The position numbers and the translations under genes are program-made. Shown piece after piece: positions 12,403 through 24,546 of a stretch of 64,000 nt of DNA; the first letter of the stretch is position 1, and the number at the start of each line of letters is the position of its first letter. Under the pieces are notes generated by a model, which did not search any database, had not been told where the DNA came from, and saw only the letters and a program-made list of their open reading frames with translations. The stretch is from assembly GCF_041381155.1 (NCBI RefSeq), contig NC_091134.1, forward strand, positions 60,419,467-60,483,466. The letters run 5' to 3'. This stretch comes from Argopecten irradians. Its lineage: Eukaryota; Mollusca; Bivalvia; Pectinida; Pectinidae.

Positions 12403-15400
12403 ACGTAAACCAATTATAAACTGTACTGAGCCTAACTTTCATGGGAAAATGTTAAAGTTGAAATTTCACCACTCGTTTAGATACTGAAATGTAATCACAG
12501 GAAGTGAACATTTTCGCCTTTTCACACCGAAGAGTTCGCCACGGGCGACTAATGATTCAAAAGCGTAACAACGAAAACTTAACGTTGGCAAGTGGCTGCT
12601 GTCTATTCTTCATAAAGGCCATTAATTTTGTGTTATACGATAACTTCAGTGTTCGATCTGCTGAAAGGTGTTGCCTTTAATGCTAATCGCTGTTGAAGTG
12701 CCCGGTCAAAGAGGCATATAGTTCACAATTAAGAGGATATTTAAGAAGCCATTTTCAACAGCGTTCAAAGAACCGTAAGCAAATACATTGATACGATTGG
12801 ACTGTTCTTATACAAATAACAGTCTCCTTGTCATGAATGATCTGTATCGCCGATTTATGAGCGTTACCGGTCCGAATGTCGTGATCTCATCGAATATCAC
12901 CTGGACACCTACAGGAAATGGACATTCACAGCGGAAGTCGGATAAAAAGGTCATTGACAATATAGGTTCATGTTTCATTTCAAGAGTTAAGCGCCAGAGT
13001 ATCAGACTTTACTTTCATATTTTCATGTTGATTATTAAGAAAACACGTTTGATCTTATAATAAAGCATATTGATCATTGATTCCATTTCTACATATTGAT
13101 TAATCTCAACTTATTTTGGTGCAGCAAATATCTATAAGTAATTTTGTAGTGATACATGTATTTATCTTCGTTCTCTTTTTAGATATTTTAAATCCCTTCT
13201 TTTATTATCAAACAATCTGATAAATAAACTTACATCACTTTATCACTTTGTTGTTGACATCATTTTTTCAAACAAAAAGAGTCGAACTTATGTGTCATCT
13301 TGATACGCATGTGATGTACATTAAAATATTTTATGATAGATCACAATAACTTATCGATATTATGGATATAAATACTTTATGCATAATACCCAAACCAACA
13401 AATAACGTCTTACATTAAGATTATTTCATAATCGACAGATACCGAATTGAAACATTAACTAACACTCCAGAACGAGAAACTCCGGGGATTCAATGAAAAA
13501 GTACATTCTAATATCAATAACATATAAACCACATTTAAAAAGTTTTTTAAAACTCTAAGGTAGAAATATCATTGGCCTACATAATCCGTTAGATTGTATG
13601 TGCATTTCAATGATAATCTCGCCAGGTAAACTTTGACCTTGAACATAAAGGGATGTTAGGTTGCCAGGTGCGAAGGGGCGTACGTAGCGAGTTGATGATT
13701 TGCACATTAAGACTAGATGGTTTGTTGACTTCACTATTCGTAACGACCCTAATATGTACCTGTCCGCGTTTGATGAATTTACCTAATTCTTACCTGTGTA
13801 TCCTCAGCTCAGGTGAGCACACCTGGGCGACAGGTTCATCCGACGTGTTAGCCGAGATAACCTCTTATCGTCATGGTTACACTGTTGTGTATTCATGGCT
13901 TCATTTCCATTTAAGCCTTTGAATAGATAATAAATGTGGCATTTTATTTCGTTAAGTAGGTTTAAATTGTTGAAATCTGTAATTGCATCAAACCTCGCCA
14001 TTGTGGTGTATATGATAAGTAGTGATTGTGTTTAAATATACATATAGGGACAGATATAATAGTTTTTTTATACTTAAATTCTGTTTATAGATGGTCCTTA
14101 CATCAGTACACACAAACTCAAATTTATTCAATGATTCATTTTATCTTCAGACGTGTGCACTCGATATCAGTATGTTATACGCACTTACTCATAATAATTG
14201 CTTTAGAGCCAAACAAATAGTAGATAGTAAGTAGTAGCCAGCAACTTAATATGAAAGAAAATGTTTGACAGGGTAACAAATACCAAAATTAGTGTTCGAG
14301 ATACTATTATCTTTTGCTCATCGTCAAACATCTATCTTGAATGTTCATACTTTTAAGGACTATAATGTTATCATTTCATCTACCAGTCAACATTTATAAC
14401 AGTAAGTATAAGTTAGTTCAGTCAACGAATACAAATCATTGTTTTGTTCTGTCGAATCGATGCACTTCTGAAATTCTAAAAGGTAACTCTTTTCCTCCGC
14501 CAAACCAATCGTAGGTATATGTGATAGGTATGTTAGGACTATGTAAATGGCAATTTGTTTTTGTATCATACAACTGGTACAATATATTGATACCATTAGT
14601 GTGTTGTGTATTTCTGTTATATGTGTACCGTAACCGTTAACATTGTTAGTAGTTACAAAAACTGTCGGAATCTGCCCCACCTGTTACATTGCCTGCGTCA
14701 TAAATTACATATCTTCGTATAGCTACCGTTGTTTCCTCAACGACTTATTAACGACTGGACCTGCTCTACAGCCCGTAGTGGTGAAACATATGTACTTTGT
14801 TTGTCCACACATAACTCCAGTCGGAATGACATCTGTTACAACACAAACCCACAAGTCGTGCGAAAATCGTGCAAAATCAGCGACGCGGACCCAACTAACG
14901 GTGACAGGTTGTCCGGAGACCTTTGTGTTGCGGTCTTCTATCGCTGCAACCTGGTACTTCCTATTTCTAGAAACCATTTAGATTCCCTTACATCAAATAA
15001 TCAATATTTTATTCATGTCAACATTTTTGAGGTAACGCTATACCTCAAAACATCCCGTAGTTTGTTGCGGTGCTTTGTTCAGCTTGTTCATATACCGTAT
15101 TGAACGATTACTTTCTTAAGTGTATGGTAGAAACATGTACAGCGAATTTATGTAGGCTTAACACCTGGTGTCATTTACGAAGCATGTAATGATGACATAT
15201 CATATATAAATTCATGTCAGACCTCTTACCTAACAAAATACTTATCTCAGATCTAGGTGTGCCTATATCCTTGTTCCTATTGCGTTGAATTTATTGAACA
15301 ATTTCTTTCATATTGAAATGAGGTATTTGCACGTTTATGCCATAAAATGCTATAATTCTACATATAAATTAATTGTCTCGAACAGATGTGTGATATCTTT

Positions 15401-18400
15401 CAAATCTAAGACGCCGTTACAGTATATTCGAACGCATATTTAAATATTCAATAAATTACAATTTTCAAAATCAAAATGAAATCTGCTTGGCAAACTAACC
15501 CTGGAAAAATAAAAGAAATTGAAAAAAAGTGTAAACAATATTTTCCTCATATCGACTTATGTTGAAGAGTACGTTCATGTTTTGATTGATCGAAGATTAA
15601 TAAAATTAAAGATTTTAAATTATCAAGCTAACCGTCTTTTGAAAATTATTGAGAAGACATGTCTATAATGTATCTTGTTAATGTAAAATCTAGTGAATTA
15701 TGAGAAAAGACGAGGGCCTATATATTGGAGTCAATACACCATCCTAGCCTTAGTGGATAGGTATTATATCGTACAGGAGAAGTAACCCTCTCACAGATAG
15801 AACCAGCTACCTCAGTGTGAACGTGTCCACTGGTAACCTTCAATCGAAACGAAATCATTTCTTTGTGAAAGCCATAAAACTGGACAAACGAGGATACATT
15901 TTCAATTTCTGGTCTGAAGTGTTCCACTGTTGCCCAGGTGTAGAAAACGTTTGATCCTAGCGGCTCCAACAGGTGCAATGACGTTAGACTTCACGGTTAG
16001 GGGTGGTGGAATAATAACCCGTGTCAACAGGATTAGTCTCGCTGTACGCTCGGCAGGTCGAGGACCAGCGGAAAAAACACAAGTCTCTACAAATAAAGAG
16101 ATAAAGGAGCAATTTTGGATAGTTCAACATCGAGGAATTTCACACGAACAGAAGCTTCCGCTTAGAAGACGATTATTTGCAAATGAAAATATTTTTGTTA
16201 AACAATTACAGTATATCAACACGTGAAATGGTAGTCAACATGTAATCTCCGAGGGTAAATTCCACCTGGATGGACTTAAAGATAATTGGTAGTTGTTTGA
16301 TCTCACGTCACAAAGGCATAATGCCTAATATGGCGAAGTTGTCATTTGTAAAATGTTACATTGTTGTTCTTTGAAGATTATGAAGTAGCTTTGTCTAATA
16401 AAAGTTGTATATGAGGTATCGATTTCTGTTGTGTGTTTCAACAAGCAGATGTGACGGATTATGGTAAAAAAAATCATATCTCATTTTTGTTTAATGAATG
16501 GATGTGTTTACATTTATTGCTATTTGATCATTTTCAATATAAAATTATCTTAGGAAGAATTATACGATTTCAAATTAGATTTAAATATCAAATCCTAGGA
16601 AATACTATACAATTTGAAATTAGATTTGAATATAAATTAGTCATGGACGCTTGTGAAAAACATAACAAAGAAATTTGCTATACATCACATTTTGTTTTAA
16701 GTAATTTACAATTGTAATTTAATACCTTTTGTGCAGATGTTACACATTTTCGTGTCTGAGGAAAGCAAATAAACTATTAAACTTTTAGTATCAAGACATT
16801 TCTTTTCTTGAATGATAACGTTCGAAAAACAACATACCGTCAGCTTGAACCATAAATATTTCAGATATCATTATCAAAAATGGTGGAACTTCCCGCTGTA
16901 TAAGAAAATTCACAAGGTTAAAGTGTTACCCTATAAAATCCTCTCTGGACTCGTCACATGGGAGCCAATATTAGCCTAACCTATGGTTATTAATATTCTA
17001 ACGTAAAGGAATCTGTCCGGCAGCGTTAATGTGTGGGAGCCGTTCATGTAAAGGCATCTGTAATGTCCCATAACGATGGACACCGGTCAACGTCTCTCAC
17101 GTCTGTCTGTTTACATCCTTTGTCAAGTATCGTAAGAAAATATAATTAAATAAAAATCAATATCACTGAGCGAATATTGCTACAGGTAGTCTGATAAAGT
17201 TCTGTCACAGTATTTGAGGTGACACGACCATATGTCTCGCTGGATTACTCTCAAGTTATGAAAAAATGTTTGTTTACTCGGCAGCGACCACTTCCAACTT
17301 TTTGTTGGTACGGCCCAAAGACGAGCAAACATGTCTCCATTTCAAGTGTCAGCTAGTTTTGTAAAATTTGGAGTATCAATTAATACGCTTCAACCTGTCT
17401 TGACATTAGAATAGACTTACTGAGGAAAATCAACAGATAGTCGGAGTCAAATTCTATATAAGTATTTATCTTTGGTGAGGGGTCAAGTAGCAAGACAAAC
17501 ACGCACCTGACTCGGATTGACGATCGTGCTGCACCCTGTAGGGATTATTACAAACTAAACTGATAATTTATTGTATAATTCTGTGTCCTCAGAATGCAAA
17601 CGATGGCTACTCCTGTCGTGTATTAAAGGCAGTATAGCCCAGGTTCCAAGCAGATTAGGAACCAGTCCTGACATTTATATGTATATAGACATGAGAAAAT
17701 GCTGATAGCTTTACATTGTGCAACAGTTTGACATAACGCAGAAATAAATGAGTTACTCCTTTATTAGCGTATATGATTTATAGGAGCAAATTTATTAACT
17801 TTTTAAACAAATATTTTCCAGAAAAAACGTCGAATATCTGTATATCTAAAATCATTTTAATTAATTTGGAATGATGGAATTGTGTAACACAACTAAATGC
17901 TATACCATAACGCAAAAGTGAATGGCAATTCGTAATTAAAAATATTCAATAGAATATTTATATCGTAAGTTGTGTCTTCTGCATGAATTGTACCACTATA
18001 CAATACCCATTGTCGCAAGTAACAGGTCCAGTTCTATCTATGTTAGTTTGTAAGAAGATACAATTTAAAAAAATATTTGATTCTTGTCATCATCTTTCAC
18101 TGCATGTAAGACAATCACTAGCTTCCTTTAAAAAACCTCAAACATAAAATGGGTTTATGGTAAAAATACTTTAGCCAGAGAATTTCAGTTGTCTGTAGGA
18201 CTGGAGAATTCAGAGGTTCTCTTCTACACAGATCGCACGTAATATCATAACAATAAAAAACGATTATTGACACGGCTAAAATATAAAACTGATAAATAAT
18301 ATCAACACAGAACCAGAAGCACTCGATCACGTTTATCAGCCAAGGTCTTATACAGGATCAATTATGTGTGGCCGAAATCAGGCCAAAAGGTCTGTTACCT

Positions 18401-19481
18401 GAACTGACCAGCTGAACCTTATGCCCTGACCAGGCCATATCGCATTTTCGCCACTGGTCAAGATTAGCAGTCTTTATCTCCCAAACAATAACATGAATAC
18501 ATTTCCTCGTGTGTATTTCAACCTTATTAAGCACTATTAATGAGATATGGATGTGTTAGTACCAGGTATAATAACATCCAGTAGGTAATTCGGGTTATAC
18601 TCCCGTCCATAGCGCAGTGAGAATCCGACCAACTACTGGTCACTGCTCTGGTCACTTTCTCGGTTATGTACTCTACTTCACCGAATAAGGATCGCCTTGG
18701 AGCAATATATATTTATAAAAGAGCAAGGCGAATTCTGTTCTTGTTTTACGTCGTTGAGATGTCGCTACTTTTTTATTATATAGTTACCCAAATGTCCATC
18801 GCCACCTTGATTTGTGAATATTTCTCGCTATGAGCAGAGACACAAGTGCATTCCTAATATACAAATACATTTTTCATTTTTGTATAGTTTACCTCAGAGT
18901 CGGACTGTATTAACACGTCAACATAAAATTATCTATCTATCTAATTAACGTCAAAGAAGTATAATGGTTATACAGAGACATACATGAACGCAATTTCATA
19001 ATATACAATTGTTTTTGGAGCGTAATGTTATAAAATGTATCAAATATATATCATAAAGTGTATGTGGTTTTTTTTTCTTTTCCTTTTGTATTTAAATTAT
19101 ATTTTTTTTCACCTTTAATCGAAATCATTTTTTTCCCTATAACATTACCAAAACGAAATATTTTATTGTTCGTTCTTTATGCAAAATTCTGTAATTACCA
19201 TAAACATCAAAGAAAGCTTATCGAACAGTATCAGATAATGTATCGCATTAATATCATATATTCATCTTGTTTCCGCAATGTCTAATACATGTCACCGATG
19301 AGTATTCAGCAACTACTCGTAAATCACATCCAGATAGCCCTACACTGCATATGTAAACATTACCGTAATGTTTTTACACAGGAAACATCAGTTTCTAATG
19401 TCTTAATGTATCCAACCACTTCCTTATGGCTACTGCTTTTTCTCCCAATACTACCCGAATACCCATTTTTAATGTCCATTT
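12403..19481. other. unrecognised non-coding stretch, 7 kb
   Basis: Mostly AT-rich. Two patches of more even composition (about 13640-13870 and 14690-14990) carry overlapping open frames of 84-124 codons on both strands, but no frame shows a recognisable domain. An 86-codon minus-strand frame (15718-15978) and a 98-codon plus-strand frame (15930-16226) are also unrecognised. Isolated exons of an unknown gene cannot be excluded. A 45-bp tandem duplication lies at 16551-16640. Confidence 0.5.
16551..16640. repeat. 45-bp tandem duplication, diverged
   Basis: Two adjacent 45-bp copies, both starting TAGGAA and containing a TT-C/G-AAATTAGATTT core, with several substitutions between them. Confidence 0.7.
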
Positions 19482-19635
19482 AAGCATTGATGTCACTATT
19501 TTTTAATTTTATCGGGGCATGAAAAAAAATTGTTTGCAAACTGTGTGAATCCGCGTAGCGGATTCTCACAAAAGTTTGCAAACAATTTTTCTTTTCATAA
19601 CCCAATAAAATTAAAAAATAGTGACATCAATACTT
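19482..19635. repeat. 154-bp near-perfect palindrome (fold-back)
   Basis: The left arm (19482-19554) and right arm (19558-19635) are nearly perfect inverse complements with a 3-nt GTA loop; the core reads GAATCCGC-GTA-GCGGATTC. The outer ends are AAGCATTGATGTCAC and the complement of AAGTATTGATGTCAC. Only a few mismatches and small indels interrupt the roughly 73-bp stem. It could be a fold-back transposon or part of a larger repeat; no clear target duplication was seen. A transcript across it would form a long hairpin. Confidence 0.9.
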
Positions 19636-22600
19636 ATGATTAATTTTATACTCTATTTGATAAAATGACGTATGTTTAAATGTAACATTACAGTGGTTTT
19701 TCAAGGGACTTTTTTTCCGAATGAATACGCAACGTCAATGTCTCTATTGTGACGTCACGATAACGTCGGGGTTTCGCGCCATTCTCGGATTTTTTTTCAT
19801 AGTGGTATGCAAAAAAAATACTGGCCAATCAGAAAGCCAGATTTGGTATGAAAACAAAGAAAAATTAATTATAAAAATGTGAAGAGCATCTGATAATAAT
19901 CATATTTTAAACAAAACCATACAAATAAATGACTTTTTTATAACAGAGTTAATACAAAATCCAAATATATATAATCTGCCATTATAACTCAGTAAGACAC
20001 CAGCCATAATCTCTATAATCATAGTTTGGTTAAAGGTATGATGAAATGGATACTTAATGTTCGGCTACTCTCGCATTAGTTTATTTTTTGATGTATAAAC
20101 AACAGAAATTGAACATTGTTTTATTGTCCAGCATAACGATTAATGGCGAGTAGCGTTACACACGCCAATAAAACCAACGCTTAAATAGTGGTCTGATGGA
20201 ATTTAATACCGAGGGTCAAAGGAAAAGTGTTCTTTATCCATTAATGGCTCTAATAATCAGAAACAAATAAATACCATTTTATAGGTTAACGTATTAAGAC
20301 ATTAACTCCACGTGGAAAAGATGTGTTTATACACATTAAATCAACCAATCAGAACACTCCATACTACCGATTTGATGGAGCAATCAGCTAATGTTTCATA
20401 TCAAAATCAAAGAGGTGATCAAATTATGTGAGATCAGAGAAGTAATTTTAACGTCTAATAACGCACGCGTTTGTATTCAATACGCAATGGCCATAACAGT
20501 GATATAATTATTATTAAGTGATCTCTAGGCCGATAAGTAGACCATCTGATTACAGATAACGATTAGAAAATGTAGCTTAATAAGGGCGCGTGTTTCATTG
20601 ACATTAGACGGTATAAAACAGAAGTCACCACCTTATGGTCATGGTTATTCAACGTAATTCAAAATGGAGTCAAATTAAAGAAACATTTTAGACTAATGGT
20701 CAGTAAGGTGATTCATTACTATTTTATTACAACATCAAAGGGGGTAGGAAAGTGATCATAGTAGTGCAATGGAAATATAATAAAGATATTTGTCAAAGTT
20801 GTTACCCATACCGTACTTTAAAATTACAGTTTATCAGTCAACGTTTAAGATATGTCATTTAAAAACAATAATGTTATTTATACATATTGTTTTAGATATT
20901 TATTCATATATGAATATTAATTGGTTGTAAATAATTTTGCCTTTTTAAACACACATGAACTATACATGTATCAAAATCAACAATCCTTTTAAAGTCTTCC
21001 ACGTATATTTCCTTGGTTTGTTTTCTGAGTTTAATTTTTATACTTCGGCAACATACTATGGGTATACAACGTGTAAATATCAAATGGAATTTTAGATAAA
21101 AAATAAAATGATGTCGATGTTGACTGACAAACCGATTATTCCTACCTACGTGGTAAAGCACATCCCCTACTGAGGCACATGGCATTCTCACAAATAAACA
21201 GAACAGGTAAGAAAATCTACTAGGTTTTATGTGTTCAATCTGCTTATGTGTGTTAGCTATCACGGTAGATGTCAATTCGCCTGGCAAGTATATGTGAAAA
21301 CGATTCCTGCGTCAGATAATCACAACACCCTGTCTATAAATATAATTTAACAAGGGCAGTGACATTACCTGACAACTTTTAAACATATTTTCGAATTTGT
21401 TGCGGGTAATTTTACAATATAAATATATGAAATTACCCACAGACGGTCAACGAAGGGTTAAATACGAATAATTGTATTAGGAAAACAATTTTTCAGTCTT
21501 CAGGCCAAAATAGGCAAATTATACCTTTCAACAATTTCCATAATTATTTTGCCTAAAGGGGAGGTTAAATGGCCCCCGCCTTCTGTTGAACATAGGAAGA
21601 TCCCATATGTAACAATGAACAGGTTTCTATTTGATATGTAGATCAAACATGTTACACATTTGCCTAAAATCTCTCACTGTAACTTCAAACGTTTATAAAA
21701 CATGTCCAGATTTCCCCCATCTTTGTTCTATAAAGCTTGGCATGCCTTTGGGACCTTATGGCACGCGCCATGGACTTTACGGACGCTTGATGATGGTCAT
21801 CCTTCATTTACTAACTGGACATAAATAGATTTATACCGCGGTCCGCATGATCTATGGGTAAAGGGACGTAAATAGGACTAGGGCATTTTACATATACATA
21901 TCTGTTAATCGTACGGTTACATTTCTTTAAAACTGACTCAATAAAAAAATTAATTATCAATCTTTATACATCCAATATCCATTCTCAAAAGTTATATCTA
22001 TTGAAAGAACATCCTTCCAACTATCAGTAATTATATTATTCTTTTGATCATTATTACTTTTAAGTATCTATCTAGTATTCCTCTTACATCAGACTTATTC
22101 CATAATTACCTAAGTATTAGAAGATTGAGTGTATATGATTTATAAAGCAATGCAGATATTGCATTAATTGTACATGTTGGTATGATTTTCTAAAGGAAAT
22201 TTTACTAATGATATTGGAACTGCATGAGTATTTTGAAATACTGCAGGGATATGGAATTTAAAATCGCTTTCTAATTATTTTGCAGTGGAAGTTGTATTTA
22301 AATTTGATATTCTAATAAAAATTAATTTAACAATATCATTTGAATGGGATGGTGAAAAGTATTTCGTAGATGTAATTTTCTTAAAGCATCTGCTCTTCTG
22401 AAGAACCATCTGATGTTGAAACTCAAAAAGCAGCATCTGGAAATAACATTCCACTTTGATATTGAACATTAATTTTTAAGCATTTACCAAAATTGGTCAT
22501 TTAATTTCTGTTATTATCGCGTTCATTACTTCAAATCAAATATTGTAACCGCAAGCAGGCGTTTTGCATTCTAGTTAGATTATATCCTTGCAACCAGCCT

Positions 22601-24546
22601 TTGTATAAACTAAACCTACAAAGGGAGAAATACATTAATCAATTTATCGAGCAGCTCTGATACCCATATCTATATTCAATACCTGCTACTGATATGGACA
22701 TTATAAATACAGCTGAAGTGCAAGCAGTACCAATAAAATGGCAACCAAATGTCCTATTTATGCTAATATGGTCTTCATTGTCTGGTATATGGCAATATAT
22801 GGCAATTACGTACGACAGAATAAAACATCAATTTGAAATGCTTCGTGGAAATTAGATAAAAAAATATTCTCATGATAACTGTACAATAGAAGTTGTTTGT
22901 ATCTGACTTATGAAAAAACCCCGACAGAAATGCCAGCAGAAGTAATTTTCCAGGTATTGCTAGACATTCATCTTTTGCTGAAAATCTGACAACAATTAAA
23001 CACAATGCAGCTATCATATCTGAACTTTCTCCTTCCCGCATAATAGAGACGCGGCATTTATAAAGTAATTGAAATTGCAAGATGAATTATAAACGTATGG
23101 TTAATAATTATGGTATGCTATTTAATAAGTACCAACCGCATATTAATTATGATGTGTTTCGCCCGCCGATGAGATATGCTGCTGGAATCTAGATTATCGT
23201 TTCCCAAGAAACAAAACGAAATGGAAAGAATGTAGATGCAATCACTTTAGTATTCCATATACCCTAAAATGTTTTTTAAGTTAATTGATTTGTACTTTCA
23301 CCTCAAAGTACAAAGCAGAGAGCGTGACCAGAAGGGTTCACCATCTATAGAACGTAAAAGGCTAATCACAAGATCGTAAGATTTAAAGCTTTATTTTATA
23401 CCAATACAATAGTGTAGCTTGACGTTGCTAGTGTAAGCATTGCAATGTGTAAAGACTCAGTAGCACGTTATTAAAAGTTGTAACACGTTATAAATCTACA
23501 CGACAAAACCTTGTAAATCTTGGGAGACAAAACGTCGCACAATAGCAGCACGCGCCCGTGACAGAGGCGTTGCCAATCAGCGCCTAGTGTACCTGGATGT
23601 TAGGGCCCCTCCAGTAACCACCTGTGTCGCGTGTCTGCTAATGGTCCGAGGCGCGTTAGATCAAAACGGCAACGCCAAAGCTAGGACCCTCATTGTTCCC
23701 AATTAACGGTCGAATAAGATTTTGGAAAAAAGACAGGCAGCTAGCGTGGGTTTAAGATTGATTATTTATACTTTAATTAGGATGATTGAGATGCTAGGGT
23801 CACTTACCCGCTTACGGTATGTTACTATGGCTATCATATTACAGAGAACCATGAGATTGTTTGTCACTCGGCTACATATACCAATACGTTTAGCGACTAA
23901 CAAGCTTATCATTTAGATATAAAACAGAATGTCTCTGTAATTTATTTCAAACCATTCTTGTAGGTTATGCATGTTATTAGGGCATTGGCATTTAAGGTCA
24001 TTTGGGTGTTTACTGAAGGGACGTTCACCTCGTCATTCAATTATTTTCAGTGAAATCAACATCTGGATTTTATTGTACTGATATTTAATGTTTAATAAAT
24101 TAATTTAATTATTAATGAAGAGAAATCATATAATTCGTTTACTTTTAGACTTTATTTATTTAGAAACTTATCCAGTGCATAATTTACTTTTAAAATTCTA
24201 CTCAACATTAATGAGATGTTTTTATTGACTGAAATGATTCCTTGCAGCAAATGAAATATTAATCTTTTCCACGCGTATTTTCCTCCATCTAATAGTTGAT
24301 CTATGGCTCATAAACTTCTCTCTAATGGATTTAATGTTTTCTCGACACAGAATGAAAACACCCTGTAAAATCCAACGGTCAACCTTGAGTAAATTACGGA
24401 AGGTTCTATTTCATTTTATTGGATCTTTCTACATTTTTTAGTCAAGAATGAGCGTAGCACTGGAGAAGAATTTAAATAGATTGAATTTAATATTTCATCA
24501 GGACTATAAGTAAAGCAAAACAATTGAGGTCAGTACGTTACTTCTT
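19636..24546. other. unrecognised non-coding stretch, 4.9 kb
   Basis: Immediately right of the palindrome (to about 19850) is a patch with TGACGTCAC and CpG-bearing sequence that may belong to the same repeat. The rest is AT-rich with incidental open frames up to 127 codons (minus, 20904-21287) showing no domain. A GC- and CpG-rich island stands out at about 23530-23710. Confidence 0.5.
23530..23710. promoter_or_regulatory. isolated GC/CpG-rich island, possible regulatory element
   Basis: About 180 bp with clearly higher G+C and many CpG dinucleotides inside AT-rich DNA. No open frame with a known product, no tRNA or rRNA. It could be a conserved non-coding element or promoter; only composition supports this. 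Confidence 0.25.

Noticed and set aside
14387-15103. Overlapping 84-124 codon frames on both strands in a less AT-rich patch
   Set aside because: No recognisable domain and frames compete on both strands; an isolated exon cannot be excluded but is not supported.
15718-16226. 86-codon minus frame and 98-codon plus frame
   Set aside because: No domain or clear splice context recognised; likely incidental.
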